This document shows positions 26,393-38,592 of a stretch of 64,000 nt of DNA, piece by piece. Within the stretch, counting starts at the first letter, position 1. Each line of letters begins with the position of its first letter. The DNA comes from Ulota crispa (lineage: Eukaryota; Streptophyta; Bryopsida; Orthotrichales; Orthotrichaceae), in assembly GCA_963920765.1 (NCBI GenBank), contig OY987248.1, positions 15,968,539 through 16,032,538 of the forward strand, written 5' to 3'. The notes below the pieces were generated by a model, which ran no database searches, was not told the DNA's origin, and was given only the letters and a program-made list of their open reading frames with translations. The position numbers and the translations under genes are program-made.

Positions 26393-27643
26393 TTCTCCCT
26401 CCTATAGAAACTCCCACATGTTGCAATTTCTCCGAAGATTTGCTAGGTCTGAAGATGCACAGGGCACCCTCTCCCATTCAAACCATATCCTCATAAGTTG
26501 CATCAATTCTCCCGCAATGCTTTCGGAGTTTTAACGACTCCGAATCTCATTAACTGCAAAGATCCAGATACATCAAGATGTTGCGATCAAACGCAAATTT
26601 GCGGTTGCTAAGTACCGTCCATACTTGAATCAGGTCAATCACTCACTACCTAGAAGGCATTGGTAGGGAGTGCTCGGCATGCAGGGGCACCCCAAGCGGC
26701 AATGAATCGTAAATGGCGACAGCAACAAAGAGCATGATTGTCAGAAATGTCAGCCGAGATTCAGTTTCGATCTCGTCCAATACATGCCTGCACTGTTGAA
26801 CCTATCCTTGACGCGCGCACGAAAACGGGAAGGAATAAAAATTTGGATAGGGAATCTCACGCGATGGTGCAGAACTGGCTGACGCTCTGTGGGAATGAGG
26901 AATAATAGGGCAGGAATTGGCGCTCTGCCGGTCTGTGGTAGTTAACTGAACTGCAAAAAGAGCAACCGCTCCCCGCTTTTCAAACTGTCAATCTCCCGCT
27001 CAACTTTGATGCTCTATTTCGCCACCCCTGCATCTTCTAGCTTGATCGACTCCATCAACAGCTCCCATCAGCAAAGGAGGAATCAGACTTTTGTTAGCCA
27101 TGCTCTGTGCTTTCGTAACCTCGTTAAGAGCGAACATCTCGTTTAGAACAACATTGGTCCAGGCCACATCCTGTAATATCCATGGACAGTCTTCACATGC
27201 ATTCAGGTCCTGCTCTTGTTGAGCCTTACGGTTTAGGTAGGACATTTAAATAGAAAAGGATAACTCAGTTCTACAGAACGCGAATCGATTCCACAAAGTT
27301 CCTGATCTCCACCTAGCCTCGACAATTACAAGAGAGAATCTAGTGACAACCACACAAACCCAAATCTCTTTCAGTGCCCACGATTTCTACTCTCCAAGTA
27401 AAACTGGTCGAGTAGTCAGAAGAAAATATAGTTATCAATAGCCTGCAAAATCTTCACTGAGCTCTACACAAGTGATAAACTACCTGCCAATACCTCTTCA
27501 TAGCAGATTCAAATACAAGACCAAAATAGCGCATCGAACGAGCACGCTTCAGCACTGCCACCATCAGGTATTGATGCAAGTTGAACAGTCCGACGTACAA
27601 TCGTCGTCTAATGGATCTCATCTGTCTGAAACAGCTGAATGAC
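26393..27643. other. Spacer between trihelix promoter and transfer-protein 3' end
   Basis: Holds the trihelix 5' flank. An 81-codon minus-strand frame at 27000-27245 (ALNEVTKAQSMANKSLIPPL inside) faintly recalls an armadillo repeat but is not supported by anything else. Confidence 0.4.
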
Positions 27644-27649
27644 TTTATT
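27644..27649 (-). terminator. Candidate polyadenylation signal AATAAA
   Basis: Minus-strand AATAAA about 265 bases after the transfer-protein stop codon, in a T-rich context. It is the first canonical signal downstream, so it probably ends that 3' UTR. Confidence 0.45.
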
Positions 27650-27914
27650 GCAAAAAAATTATGGTTTCAATGAATGAAAAACATGTACGCTATAGGACAT
27701 TTGCCCTTTCTGATAACTTGCAACGGGGAGAGACTCTTCTTGCGGAAATTGCATAATAATACTCAATGCCTTCACAGAATGCATGACATTTGAATGTACC
27801 TTCTCGAAGCTGCCAACATTTGGATGACCCTCAGCCCACCGTCTCCAAGCAAAATTGTTATCTTTTGGAACTCGAATTTTTTTTCGCTGCTTGTTTTGCA
27901 GGCCTACAATGCAA

Positions 27915-30900
27915 CTACGATGTCAGACTATGATTCAATTTTGGCTGTGTCGTTGGACGCCGTTTGACTGCAGACATAGTTTTGTCTATGACTGTCACAC
28001 ATTCAGTTAGTTTCTTCCCATTCGTGGCTTCTGGCTTATATTGAGATCCTTGAGTGTTAGGAGCACTAGCAACAGGAGAACCAATTGGAGCAACCGACCC
28101 CTTCCCAGGTCGCGATGGTTGTGTAGCTAGCTTTTGACTTCTAGCCTTCGCCCATGCTATAGCCCGGTCGAGCACTGCAACACATGCTGCTACCTCATTG
28201 TCTTCGTCTAACACACTGGAAGAAACCGACTCCCCATTGGAGTTATTCAGCTCAGTAGAAGGCAATGAGGCAAAAGAATCGGAAGAGCCGCCGCCATGAT
28301 TGAGGGTGACCTTCAGGTCAGCGTGAGTAGGCATTGTGTGAGCAGGCAGAGTGTTACGAGCAGCAAAGTGAGATGGCACTGGTGGCGCACTGTTGGCTGA
28401 AAGAGTGCCAGCTTCCTCTCCAACCTAGAGAAATCAACAGGCCACATCATGTATACTGCATATGATATCCTTGTTAAGTATACTAAACATGTGAAGGCAG
28501 CACATCATGCAACTTACGACATCAATTAATGAAGGCAGAAGTACAAAATTAATACAGCTGACTTGGAAGGAGAAACTGCATGCCCATGTCATGCCACCCG
28601 GCACTGTAGCAACCATACAATTCACTTACGTCAGAAGCAGACATGGTTGCAATACCAACGGCAACTGAGGGTCCCACAAGACTTGGTCGTCTTATGAGCC
28701 GTGGGCTCCCGGACTCCCTCGGTTTTGATATTGATAAAATCCGACCCAACACCTTATCGCGATCATCCATTTTCTGCGTTCACAACATGGGATCGAATTA
28801 CCAAACGTCACATATCTCAATCTAACTGGCTAGTTGCTGCTCGCTGAATCCAAGTGCTTGGGGAAGTGGTTCATATTTTATGACTGAAATTATCCTACAT
28901 GACTCTAGAGAAGACCGACAATTCTAACGAGACATTAGATCCCGTATGAAATAGAACTATTTCATTCGGCACTAACATAAAATACAGGATCTCGATATAT
29001 GCCACGACAAGGCATGCTTGGAATATTGCAAGTGCGGACAGAAATAGTTGGAAACATACAGCAGTGGTTGCATCAGCCTCCATATCTCCAGGTGCATCCG
29101 GTTCTGTGGCTCTCTCCTCTTGCATTGGTGTTTTGTTCTGTAACAGGGCTCGAGCCTGTTTCACGAAGATATGATGGATTGGAATCAAGTATTCAACAAC
29201 AACGACCCAAATTCTAGGGGAATCTCTACTCCAACTGCTCTTTTTGCTACTTCACAAGCCATGAATTCACTGCACTTGCATTTAAAACTCTGATTCGCCT
29301 CCAGATGCACTTGCAGAATCTTACTTTTGCTAATGCCGCGGTAGTCTCGTCCTCCATACGACGGACATCTTCCATTGACAATCCAAACCATTCATCAAGC
29401 CAACAGAAACATTTACGATGACCTTCGAGCAGAATTTTACGTTGTGCATTCTGCAACACAAACCTCCAGCCTTTAAATCAATAACCTTAAGTGTAATGAC
29501 CATAAACCATGCCTCTTTAATTTACGTTTTCTAAAAATAAATGCACAAATTAACGAATTAACCATTTACAATGTGCACAAATTAAGCTCTCTGGTTCCTT
29601 ATTAAAAAAAATTGCACTTGGCATATGCCACATGGCAGTCACTGTGCAATTTTTGTGGCGGCAAGGCCACCATGTTTTGTAGCATGGCCAAAGTTGAATC
29701 CAACTTCTCTATTCTTAAACTCCCAAAAGATGAGCATTATAAATTGTTAGACTAACCTCTCACTTGAGAGGGTGTCAAAGTGCAAGCAATTTCATGCTGT
29801 CACATTTAATATGATATCAAATATGCAAATATAAAAAATAAGTTTGTTAATTTATGGCAATACACAAATTAACTTTCATGATGTGCATAAATTAGGTTAA
29901 TTTGCTAATTTATGAAAAAACGTAAATTAAAGAGGCCTGCCATAAACCACATATTATTTTAGGCGCTGTACCTATATAAAGAATCCTGCAAAAGAGCTAC
30001 CAGCATTACCACAGGGAGAAAAAAGTATCGAATGTACTACCTTAGAAATAAATTTCTCAAGCCGCGAACCAAAACCCCAATAGGGTACGTCAACTGTCAC
30101 ACACTTGTATGCGCACATGACTGGTTCACAGGTTTTCTGCAAATTTAGCGGAAATACAAACTCATCGTTTTGATCTCGATTTAGAATTTCTGGACTAAAT
30201 GAAAAATAAAAATATTTAAAACGTAGGAAGAACAGAAGATTTCTTTACAAAACGATTGTAATAATCGATATAGAAAGAGCGTTCCCACCTGCCAGCCCTC
30301 CTGCAGAGGACCCCTGCCAGTTTTCGCCGACTTAAACTTCATTGGGTCTTCCGTCTCAACGTAATTTTCCACAGGGTCCATAGCTATGTCAATAAACTCG
30401 ACCTGCCTTTTCTTGATGGTTTTGGCGTCTAGATCCAAAGCCTGCAAGTCCCCAGTCGACACAGAAAGCAAACAAAATTCAATTACAAATAATTAATCTT
30501 TCCTTCGCTACAACATTACTATAACATATGATCGTGATAGGGTCCAAGTGCCGTAAACCTGCACAATATTGATTCTAAGTGAGAACTCTACTATACCAGG
30601 TTCATAACTGCACTGACAAATTGAGATTCAAGACTCGCTCACTTTCGTTAGAAAGAGAAACATACGATGACAGAGAAAAGGCAAGCTGAATTCAACTTAC
30701 ATTATCTGTTGCCCCCCGATCAGCTATGTGAGTGGTTTCCAAAATCAGCCGAAGCTTATTAAAAAACGGACACTGCATTGCATCCGCCATACCAGAGCTC
30801 AGCAGAATTTCGCTACAACTCGAAGCAATAATAAGATTCAAGTCACTTAAGCACATTGCGTATATTCAACCAGCACTGACCTATCCAATTGCGTACTGAT

Positions 30901-32089
30901 CCTAAACCAAACATGCTCGACAGTAACAAACAACACTCAGCTCACCTTCAAGACTGTTCACGAAGAGGTACAGCATCACCACGCCACATCAAAAGCCAAT
31001 TAGAAGAAAACAATCAGATACCATACAAGAGAAAATCCGTAAAATATCATGTATGATGATTATCATTTGAATTAATGCATAAAGTTGACACCACAAATAA
31101 GGGTGCCATCAGGAGAGTGCCGTAGCGAACCAGTAGTGCAGCGCGGGTAGGCATTCCAAGCCTCTTCTTCCAGCATCAAAGCCTTCTTTGGCACCAAGCT
31201 TACAAGCCAACCAGGCAATTTGCTGCAATCACCACAGAACATGTATCCCTCAGAGTTCGTGCCACGAGAATACATATCCCTCACAGCATATTTGTTCCTC
31301 AAAGTTAAACATACCCCTCGCTACATTAAATGAATTCATGCCACGAGCACTAAGCTAAAATCAAGTACGTGACTCGTATGGGCCACAAGTATCGACCCTA
31401 ACAATAAAGAATCATACGAAAAAAAGAAGAAGCAGAGATTGAAATCAACACTCAAAAGCTCAGAGAGTTGAAGAATACAAACTTGGCTAGATGATAAATT
31501 TTATGCGTATATTGGCCACGACGATCGTTTTCTTCGTAAGGCTCGTTTTTCAATACTTCCACCCCATCGCCGTCATCTCCCGATGATTCACTCGCACTGA
31601 ACTTGGCAACCATATACAGCTGGGCTATCTTGTACTGCACAGTAAAAGAAGATACGTTCCAATTGTGAAATGGAGGCGCAAACCACGTCAGCTTTCTTCT
31701 CAAACAACCGCAGCGAGACAACTTCAATAATCTTCCTTCGGAGGTCCAGCTTCGTCGTGAATAAAAAATGTTGAAGACACCGAATGAGAGGCCATTACTA
31801 GGACAAAGAACATAGCAACAACGATTCTTAACGGATGAAAGCGTACCTCTTCTACAGTGAAGGGAAGCACAATTCGACTGAAGTAGACACGGTTAAGGAG
31901 TTTGCAGCTATACAAATAATTTCCCGACAGATCAAGTACCTCCACGTATCCTATAAATCGAAAAGGAAGATAGGTATAATAATTCACTGTTACTCACAAT
32001 AAATAGAACAAATTTAATGGAATATCGGATCCGGGCACAACTTAACCTCTAACTAAACTCAAAGGATACTATTCTTGCACAGCCACCAT
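27915..32089 (-). CDS. Phosphatidylinositol transfer protein (StAR-related class I type) with long C-terminal extension
   Basis: Eleven exons (minus strand): 32070-32089, 31847-31877, 31483-31634, 31090-31222, 30701-30772, 30289-30441, 30041-30136, 29325-29450, 29060-29155, 28630-28773 and 27915-28424, giving about 510 residues. The lipid-transfer domain is residues 1-261: MVAVQEYRIVLPFTVEE, then YKIAQLYMVA, GQYTHKIYHL (T60, K62), EEAWNAYPRC (N91, C96) and MEDVRRMEDET. These match the inositol-lipid-binding Thr/Lys, Asn and Glu and the Cys of rat PITP-alpha. The membrane-docking Trp pair is replaced by YW (VPYWGFG). Residues 262-510 are an extra tail, mostly low complexity, with two related helices. 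By family it moves PI/PC between membranes in the cytosol. The exon 4 to exon 5 join is the weak point: the chosen donor leaves about 14 residues more than relatives have. Intron 1 looks U12-type. All other introns are GT-AG. Confidence 0.92.
31878..32069 (-). other. U12-type (GT-AG) intron, intron 1 of the phosphatidylinositol transfer protein gene
   Basis: Read on the minus strand, the donor is GTATCCTTTG, matching the minor-spliceosome consensus RTATCCTTT. The branch motif TCCTTAAC lies at 31892-31899, about 15 bases before the CAG acceptor. Splicing here joins codons for MVAVQE-Y-RIVLPF, which is what the family N-terminus requires. Confidence 0.85.
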
Positions 32090-33167
32090 CGCTGATCCGT
32101 CGAGTTTGCTTCTTTTCGTTAATGAAATGGTGGCGCTTTCCCCTAAGTTGTAACCTGCAAACCACAGTGAACAGTAATCAGAGTTAGGGCTAAGAGCTCC
32201 ATTAACTGTGTCACGCCTCCGTAGAATTCAGGATCTACAAACCTGATATTCGGCAAACTCACAATTTCTCTATTAGCAATTCGTATAATAAACAGGCTGT
32301 CAAACAGAACCTCGAAATATTCCGAATGGATTAAACTTCATAGACCTTGGCGTTCTCTCATCAATCCTTCACGAGTTTCCTCGTTCTTCGATCAAAACCT
32401 TAGGTTATTTACAAGCTTTAAACAGGTGGAATTGGCATTCTTTCAGTCGAATCATAATGCTTCGATGTTGGTAACTTGGCGATCTGAGCTCACAGATTTC
32501 ACTCATACCTACCAAATTAAAATTTGACATCAGGTAAATTAGAACCTCTTGTGAAGACAGCACACTGTAACTTAGAGGTCGTGTGATATGGACCAATGCC
32601 GCCGACCAAAAACAAGAATGTAGCAATCGAGAATCTAAGGTACGAGTAAACCTGCGCCCCGGCGCAATAATGATTTCCAAGCCAGGATAGGAAGCACGAA
32701 CATATTGCCCTAAGTCGAACTTGCTAGGGACTTCCACAAAAACTGAAACTCTCAATACGAAACATCTCAACTGAAACCAGATTAGACTTCACAACCAGAA
32801 TGAGTTTATCGCCAAAGAAACAACAAGGGATTGCATCATTCAATAGACTGCGCAAGGAGAGATAGGGAACACTCACGGATAAATATACGGCGATCAAGAC
32901 GGGAGAGCAAAACTCTTCACTGAGGTTGAAGCCAACGCATGTGCGCTCCTCGCCTGGACGAAACAGACACCAATAGCTACCTCGATGTACAGATCGCCAA
33001 CTGTACGGAACACATTCACTCGTGATCTCCGAACATATAGTTCCCAAGCCGCTCCCCTGCTACGAAACAATCAACCACGAACACTCTCCGCAGCAGTGTC
33101 TTCAACCCGGCATATCCAAGCACATCAACGCCGATCCCCGACAGCTGTTCCACAGTCAATTCCCGGA
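32090..33167. other. 5' flank or spliced 5' UTR of the transfer-protein gene
   Basis: GC-richer than spacers. Minus-strand open segments near 32655-32770 and 32990-33060 can be joined at splice-like sites, but the product matches nothing I know. They may be UTR exons. Confidence 0.35.
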
Positions 33168-34070
33168 AGCAGAACCAGGCCTCTTCGAATACGATTTCAC
33201 ACACTCTGTCTTGGCTCCACTCCCGTCTATTTCCCCTCCACCACGCTTCAACCACCACTTCTGTACAGTACATCAATCAAAGATCGCCAGACCTGCTCAT
33301 GTCCTTCTCAACCGGATCGTAAACTGACTTTTTCCGTGCTCGTTTCGGCGAAAATGAGACAATGAACTAACTATCTGTTTTTTCCGGAGGTTCCGCATCA
33401 ACGACACCACTCAATAAAATAAATAAACAGAAACGGAGAAATATGAAGTAAGCTTAATTCACGAGAAACACATGAATAGCAGAGCCAGGCCTCGAATACG
33501 ATTTCACACTCTGTCTTGGCTCCACTCCGTCTATTTCCCTCCACTCACCACGCTTCAACCACCACTTCTGTACATCAATCAAAGATCGCCAGATCTGCTC
33601 ATGTCCTTCTCAACCGGATCGCAAACTAATTTTTCGGTGCTCGTTTCGGCGAAAATGCGACAATGAACTATCTGCTTTTCCGGAGCTTCCGCATCAACGA
33701 CACCACTCAGAAAAATAAATAAACAGAAACAGAGTAATATGAAGTAAGCTTAATTCACGATTAACACGTGAATATCGCACACGCATATCATCACCGTCTC
33801 CCTCCAGATCTGCTCTTCATCTTGACATGTCCTTCTCACAACCGGATCGCAAACTAATTTTCCGGTGCTCGTTTCGGCGAAAATGCGACAATGAACAAAC
33901 TATCTGCTTTTTTCCGGAGCTGCCGCATCAACGACACCAGTAAAATAACATAAACAGAAACAGAGAAATAGAGAAATATGAAGTAACTTAATTCACGACA
34001 AACACATGAAGTGATCGCACACGCATATCGTCACCGTCTCCGTCTCTCTCCAGATCTGCTGCAACGTCCA
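33168..34070. repeat. About 300-bp tandem repeat, two full and two partial units
   Basis: Unit 1 begins near 33168 (gcagaaccaggcctc) and unit 2 near 33478 (gcagagccaggcctc). A third, altered at its start, runs about 33774-34020, and a fourth fragment follows. Shared blocks include gctcgtttcggcgaaaatg and gcatcaacgacacca. It lies 1.1-2 kb upstream of the transfer-protein start codon. Confidence 0.85.
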
Positions 34071-34611
34071 GATTAGGATCAACGACTCTTTGTCAGACGG
34101 ATCCAAGATGTTCCTTTTGCCTTCACACGCCACAGGTACTACAGAGGCGCTCCATGCGATGCATATCAAAAACTTCAGTGGAACTTTTACTTCACGCTGT
34201 GGACCGACCTACGGTCATCCTTGTTATTAGGGTCCACATCGGATCATTTCTAGGGTGCCGACATGTCCAGCTCAGATTTCTCGAAGGCGGGCTCGGGGCT
34301 CCTCTGGACTTCCTCCCGCCGTCCGTGTCGTTGTCACCTGCCAACGTTCGTCCAGAGGATGTGCGACTTTGTCATCTGCACATTCATTCTCCGTCGGCGG
34401 GCCGTCGTAGTCGTAGTCGTACCGGCGAGAATACGGTCTTCGATTGGGCCGAGGTGAACTCTAGCACCTTTTGCTTTTCAGTGTTGTGAACCTTGAGTCA
34501 ATTTCCCGTCACAAGCGGTATCTGATTCTTTGGATCTTGCTAGGATGCTCATGCTGTGATCAGTGACATTCAGGGAAATTTTGAAAAATTCCCCTATATT
34601 TGCCGCATTTT

Positions 34612-34927
34612 AAGAAAGGAAAATTTCATGGATACCCCTGAAGTTTGCAATAGTTTCATAGCTACCCCTGCTATTTCAGAAATTTTACAAGTATCATTGT
34701 ACCAAAAAATTTTAGGTGTTTTTTTTGTTGTGCATGTCACTTCCCTTTTTCCTTTGTGCGCACACATAGCAAGAAAGAAGTAGTGTGTGCACAAAGGTAG
34801 AAGAGAAGTTGCATGCCAAAACGCTTCAAAATTTTGGTCCAAGGGTATCTATGAAGTTTCTAAAAAAGCAAGGATATCTATGAAATTATTGTAAACTTTA
34901 GGGGTATCCACAAAATTTCCCCTTTTA
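34612..34927. mobile_element. Foldback element, family FB1 copy 1
   Basis: Starts GGAAAATTTCATGGATACCC; the inverse of its right end starts GGGGAAATTTTGTGGATACC. The two halves pair almost end to end. The same family occurs at 52004, 56493 and 57946. Confidence 0.75.
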
Positions 34928-37900
34928 AAAAAATACAAAAATATGTTGATAAGGGTTCCATAGTACCATAGTACAAGTGTACTATAGTGCAAGACAACAT
35001 AAAGCAACAAAGGCTTAACAACCATATGAGTTGTTTATAGCACCCCGTAATAAGTTGAGACACTTTCTGACTATAAGCGAGATGGTCTGAGAATCAAAGT
35101 TACAAAAACAAATGGGAGCTGTTGTTTGTCAAAAAAAGTTGTTGGCATTCAAATTGGGCAGTTACTATTTTGGCCAAAAAGTGTTGGTTTATGGTGTTTT
35201 GCACTATATGATCAACAAAAAGTACACAACCACCTTAGCAAACACTTGCCTATGAATTGATTTCATCTCTGTTTTTGCTTGTGTATTTCAATATTAAACC
35301 ATTTCTCCATATTTGATATTTTTGTTTTCTAATATTCACAAATATTTACATATTTGCACACTCATTGCACAAAAAAAAATTGCCTTCAACGAACAAGGTC
35401 TTTACAAAATTGGGAGTGGAAGCATTGCCTTGAGCATGCATACGGCAAGACATATTAGTGCACAATAGGTGCTTCATGGATCCCGTGTTATGGTATTTTT
35501 AGATTTACAAGGATACTTTTTGAATTTTTCCATACCTTTAGCTCAGTTTTGGGCAAATTTTTGGTGTGCAATAATTTATGACTTTGTATGAGGTGAAAAT
35601 ACCATAAATCATTAAAGTAAGCCACTTTAGCTTGTAAGATATGGGGGATTTCTTGAGAAATTAAGCTCAATTAGTGGAGAGACAAGGATAAGGAATAGTG
35701 GAAAAAAAAAAAAAAAAAAAAAAAAAACTCAATGTGGATTTAGGGTTTGGACCAATTCTTGTTTCATAAGTGCACCTTAAACAGCTACCTCTAGAACCTT
35801 GTTCCAAAACAAGTTTGAACCAATCAAATGCAAAGAATAGCATCTTTTTAGAATCTTTTAGAATCTTTTTCAAATCCAGCTACTAGAAGCGAGTAACCGT
35901 TTATAGTATTCCTACTTTACTTTCCAAAAGTTTGTTTTCTAAGAGCATGTATCAAGCATGATTTTTGAATTTATCAACGAGGTCAAACATAAGTAAATAT
36001 TTTTAGACCTTTGTCAAATCAATATAGAAGCATCCCATTTCAAAAATCACCAAAAATTTATAAATAATGTTTTTGGTAATGAAATTTTGATATGATAGGC
36101 TAAAACATTGATGATGTTGTTACCTTGATAAGGTTTTAAAGAAATATTTAGCACATTTTGTGCTTAAAATAAAATTTTCCCAAAGACATAATAAAAATTC
36201 TAAGAGATGAAAACTTGGAGTTACAGATATAAGTTATCAAACATGATTGAGTTAAAACTTCAAGATTGATAGCTATGTCCAAAACCAACCATGTTTTTTA
36301 TATAGATTTCACATAAATAAATTTGCCTTGGATGCCAATAAGTTAGTAGCATGTGAGCATAGAATGCTTAATAGAAAATTTTCAAAAATTGCCCTTAATG
36401 AGGGTTGTTAGTAAAGAAGGTCAAATAATAAATATTAAGTTGGACTTGAAGGCACTTTTATTGTAAATGAAAACGAAATGGATGAGTGTAAATTTGAAAT
36501 ATAAGAATCACTTCATCATAAACAAACTATTCATTTAGGTTGGATTAGAGACCTAATATAGATGGATGAGGATTAAAAAATGCAGTCACATTTTATACTC
36601 TAATATAAAATTTAACAATAGCATCGCATTCAATCAAATGGCCTTATGCACGTGCACCGATTATTGTAATGAAGAGCATAAGTGTATTTTTATTTAAATT
36701 CTTTTGTTATTGCCCTAATTGTACAATTGTTCTAATTTATGATATTATTACAATTTCATTTGAACAAATTTAGAAGAAAATAGTTACTTTCAATTAGTTG
36801 TATAAGATGTACAAACATGACTTCCCAAGGGCATAGTAGAGATGTTGTCGTATATTTGACATTTGCTACCAGTAAGAAATTTTAACTTGGTATCTCAAAT
36901 AGCTCACTAGAACTACATTTATCTATATTCCAACTTCTTTGTTGATCTCAAATGAAGTAGGGGTGTGGATCCTTTTGAGATATAAGAAAAATACCCCATA
37001 TTGTATTGGTTGCAAAGGACCTTATGGACGTTTAAGGGTTAAAGTGACATTCTTGAAGCACTAAAACACCAACCTAGTCATCAAAAACAAATTTTTTCAT
37101 GTTCCCCAATGAACAAATGAGTTTACTGTATCCATCTTTAATAATATCAATTAGCCTCAAGGTACTTTCATTTCAACATCAATATTAAAGCATATCAGGG
37201 GATGGTCTATTGTACACTGTTTAAGTCCTGTAACTCTCACGATAAATTTGAACTATATATACCATAATTTTCACACAATTAGGGTACTTAAAAATTTCTT
37301 TTTTAATTAATTTAAAAATGAAAAACTATACACTTCTATGAATAATACTTTGATTTCAAGTATGAAAAATGTAAAAAAAATCTTAGTCAGTCTGTCATAA
37401 TGAGAGATGATGTAAATAGATTTAAATATCCAAAAACCAGTGTGCGACCTAAAGAGCCGCAACAGCGACTGTACAGTTTTTTTGACGTGTAAAGAATTCC
37501 ATCGAAACGGGCTGGGGCTTTATCATCCATCCACGATGGCGAGGGCTTACTAAAACCTAAGCCATCAGCTCCGTCGTGTTCCGACTTGCGAATGCACATC
37601 AGTTTGTAGAGCTTCAAGTGCTCACGAAATTCAAAGTATTTCAAATAGTGTTCCGAAACTTGAACCACAATCTTATGTTCCATTTTGTTTCACTTTTAGG
37701 TTTTAATGTAAAAAAAATCCTCTCAAAGTGCTGTATTCAATTTGCTAAACAGTTTGACCGAGATGCTCAAACTCTTTCGGAGAGGAACAATTTGGTTGAC
37801 AGTCATCAGTCAGAATTCAAGGCGCTTGAGCAGGCAATGTGCGTGGAATAGAATTAGTCTCTTGAATACATTACGTTGTTTGAATTATAATCGCTCATTG

Positions 37901-38012
37901 TGAGCTTCTCTCGTGAACCGCAAAACAAGCCGCCGGATCGCTTGCATCTTGTTGTCAGGTAAGAAAATTCTGATCATTTCTTTGAGGTTTACAATTTTCA
38001 AGAGTGTTAGCA
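34928..38012. other. AT-rich spacer and ELP4 upstream region
   Basis: Contains an A-run at about 35702-35727. From 37.4 kb composition rises; a 98-codon minus-strand frame at 37387-37683 (starts MEHKIVVQVSEHYLKYFEF) has coding-like composition but no recognised family. Confidence 0.4.
37005..37042. mobile_element. Isolated right end of a TTAA element
   Basis: GGACGTTTAAGGGTTAA matches the right ends at 57737 and 59077. No left partner was located. Confidence 0.4.
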
Positions 38013-38408
38013 GGTTGGTGTAGTATGGTTGAGGTGTACACCTAGAATCTCACAATTCTGGAGACAAAAAAAATACAGTGTTGTCAAGCATGTCCTGTCG
38101 TTTTATGCCAATTCTTCAGTAATGTTCCGTACATGTTGCTATGGCCTTGGTTAAGAACTCTAATTAGGTTGTGAATCATTGATAGCTTTCCACATTCAGA
38201 CGAGAGAGCAATTTGGTGTAGATCTGGTTGAGGTGTACAGCTAGAATCTCATAATTCTGGAGAAAAAATATACAGTACTGTCAAGCATGCCGTGTGATTT
38301 TATGCCAATTTTTCAGTATTGTTCTATACATGTTGCTATGGCCTTGGTTAAGAACTCTAATTAGGTTGTGAATCATTGATAGCTTTCCACATTCAGACGT
38401 GAGAGGCT
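38013..38408. repeat. 198-bp tandem duplication upstream of ELP4
   Basis: Two adjacent copies (38013-38210 and 38211-38408) share gttgctatggccttggttaa and gatagctttccacattcaga. They lie 185-580 bases before the ELP4 start codon, in the promoter or 5' UTR. Confidence 0.85.
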
Positions 38409-38592
38409 GACAGGCTTTCTTTTTTTTAAATATTAGTTACTTATTATTGTGTTTTGCGGGAATTCTTGGAGTTGAGTTTGCAACCTGTGTATGTTACTCG
38501 GAGGCTGCGAGGTTTGAAGGTGATAGTATGCGTTTCAGGTTTGATTGGATGATGTATGTGAGATTGTGAGATATTGTAGGCCGCAGAAAGGA

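Noticed and set aside
25880-26407. 175-codon plus-strand frame
   Set aside because: It is the shadow of the trihelix coding sequence on the other strand, with no family resemblance.
27000-27245. Possible armadillo-repeat fragment
   Set aside because: Resemblance is faint and limited to about 20 residues; no neighbouring exon continues it.
37387-37683. 98-codon minus-strand frame starting MEHKIVVQVSEHY
   Set aside because: Composition is coding-like, but no family, splice partner or repeat support was found; left unannotated as a gene.
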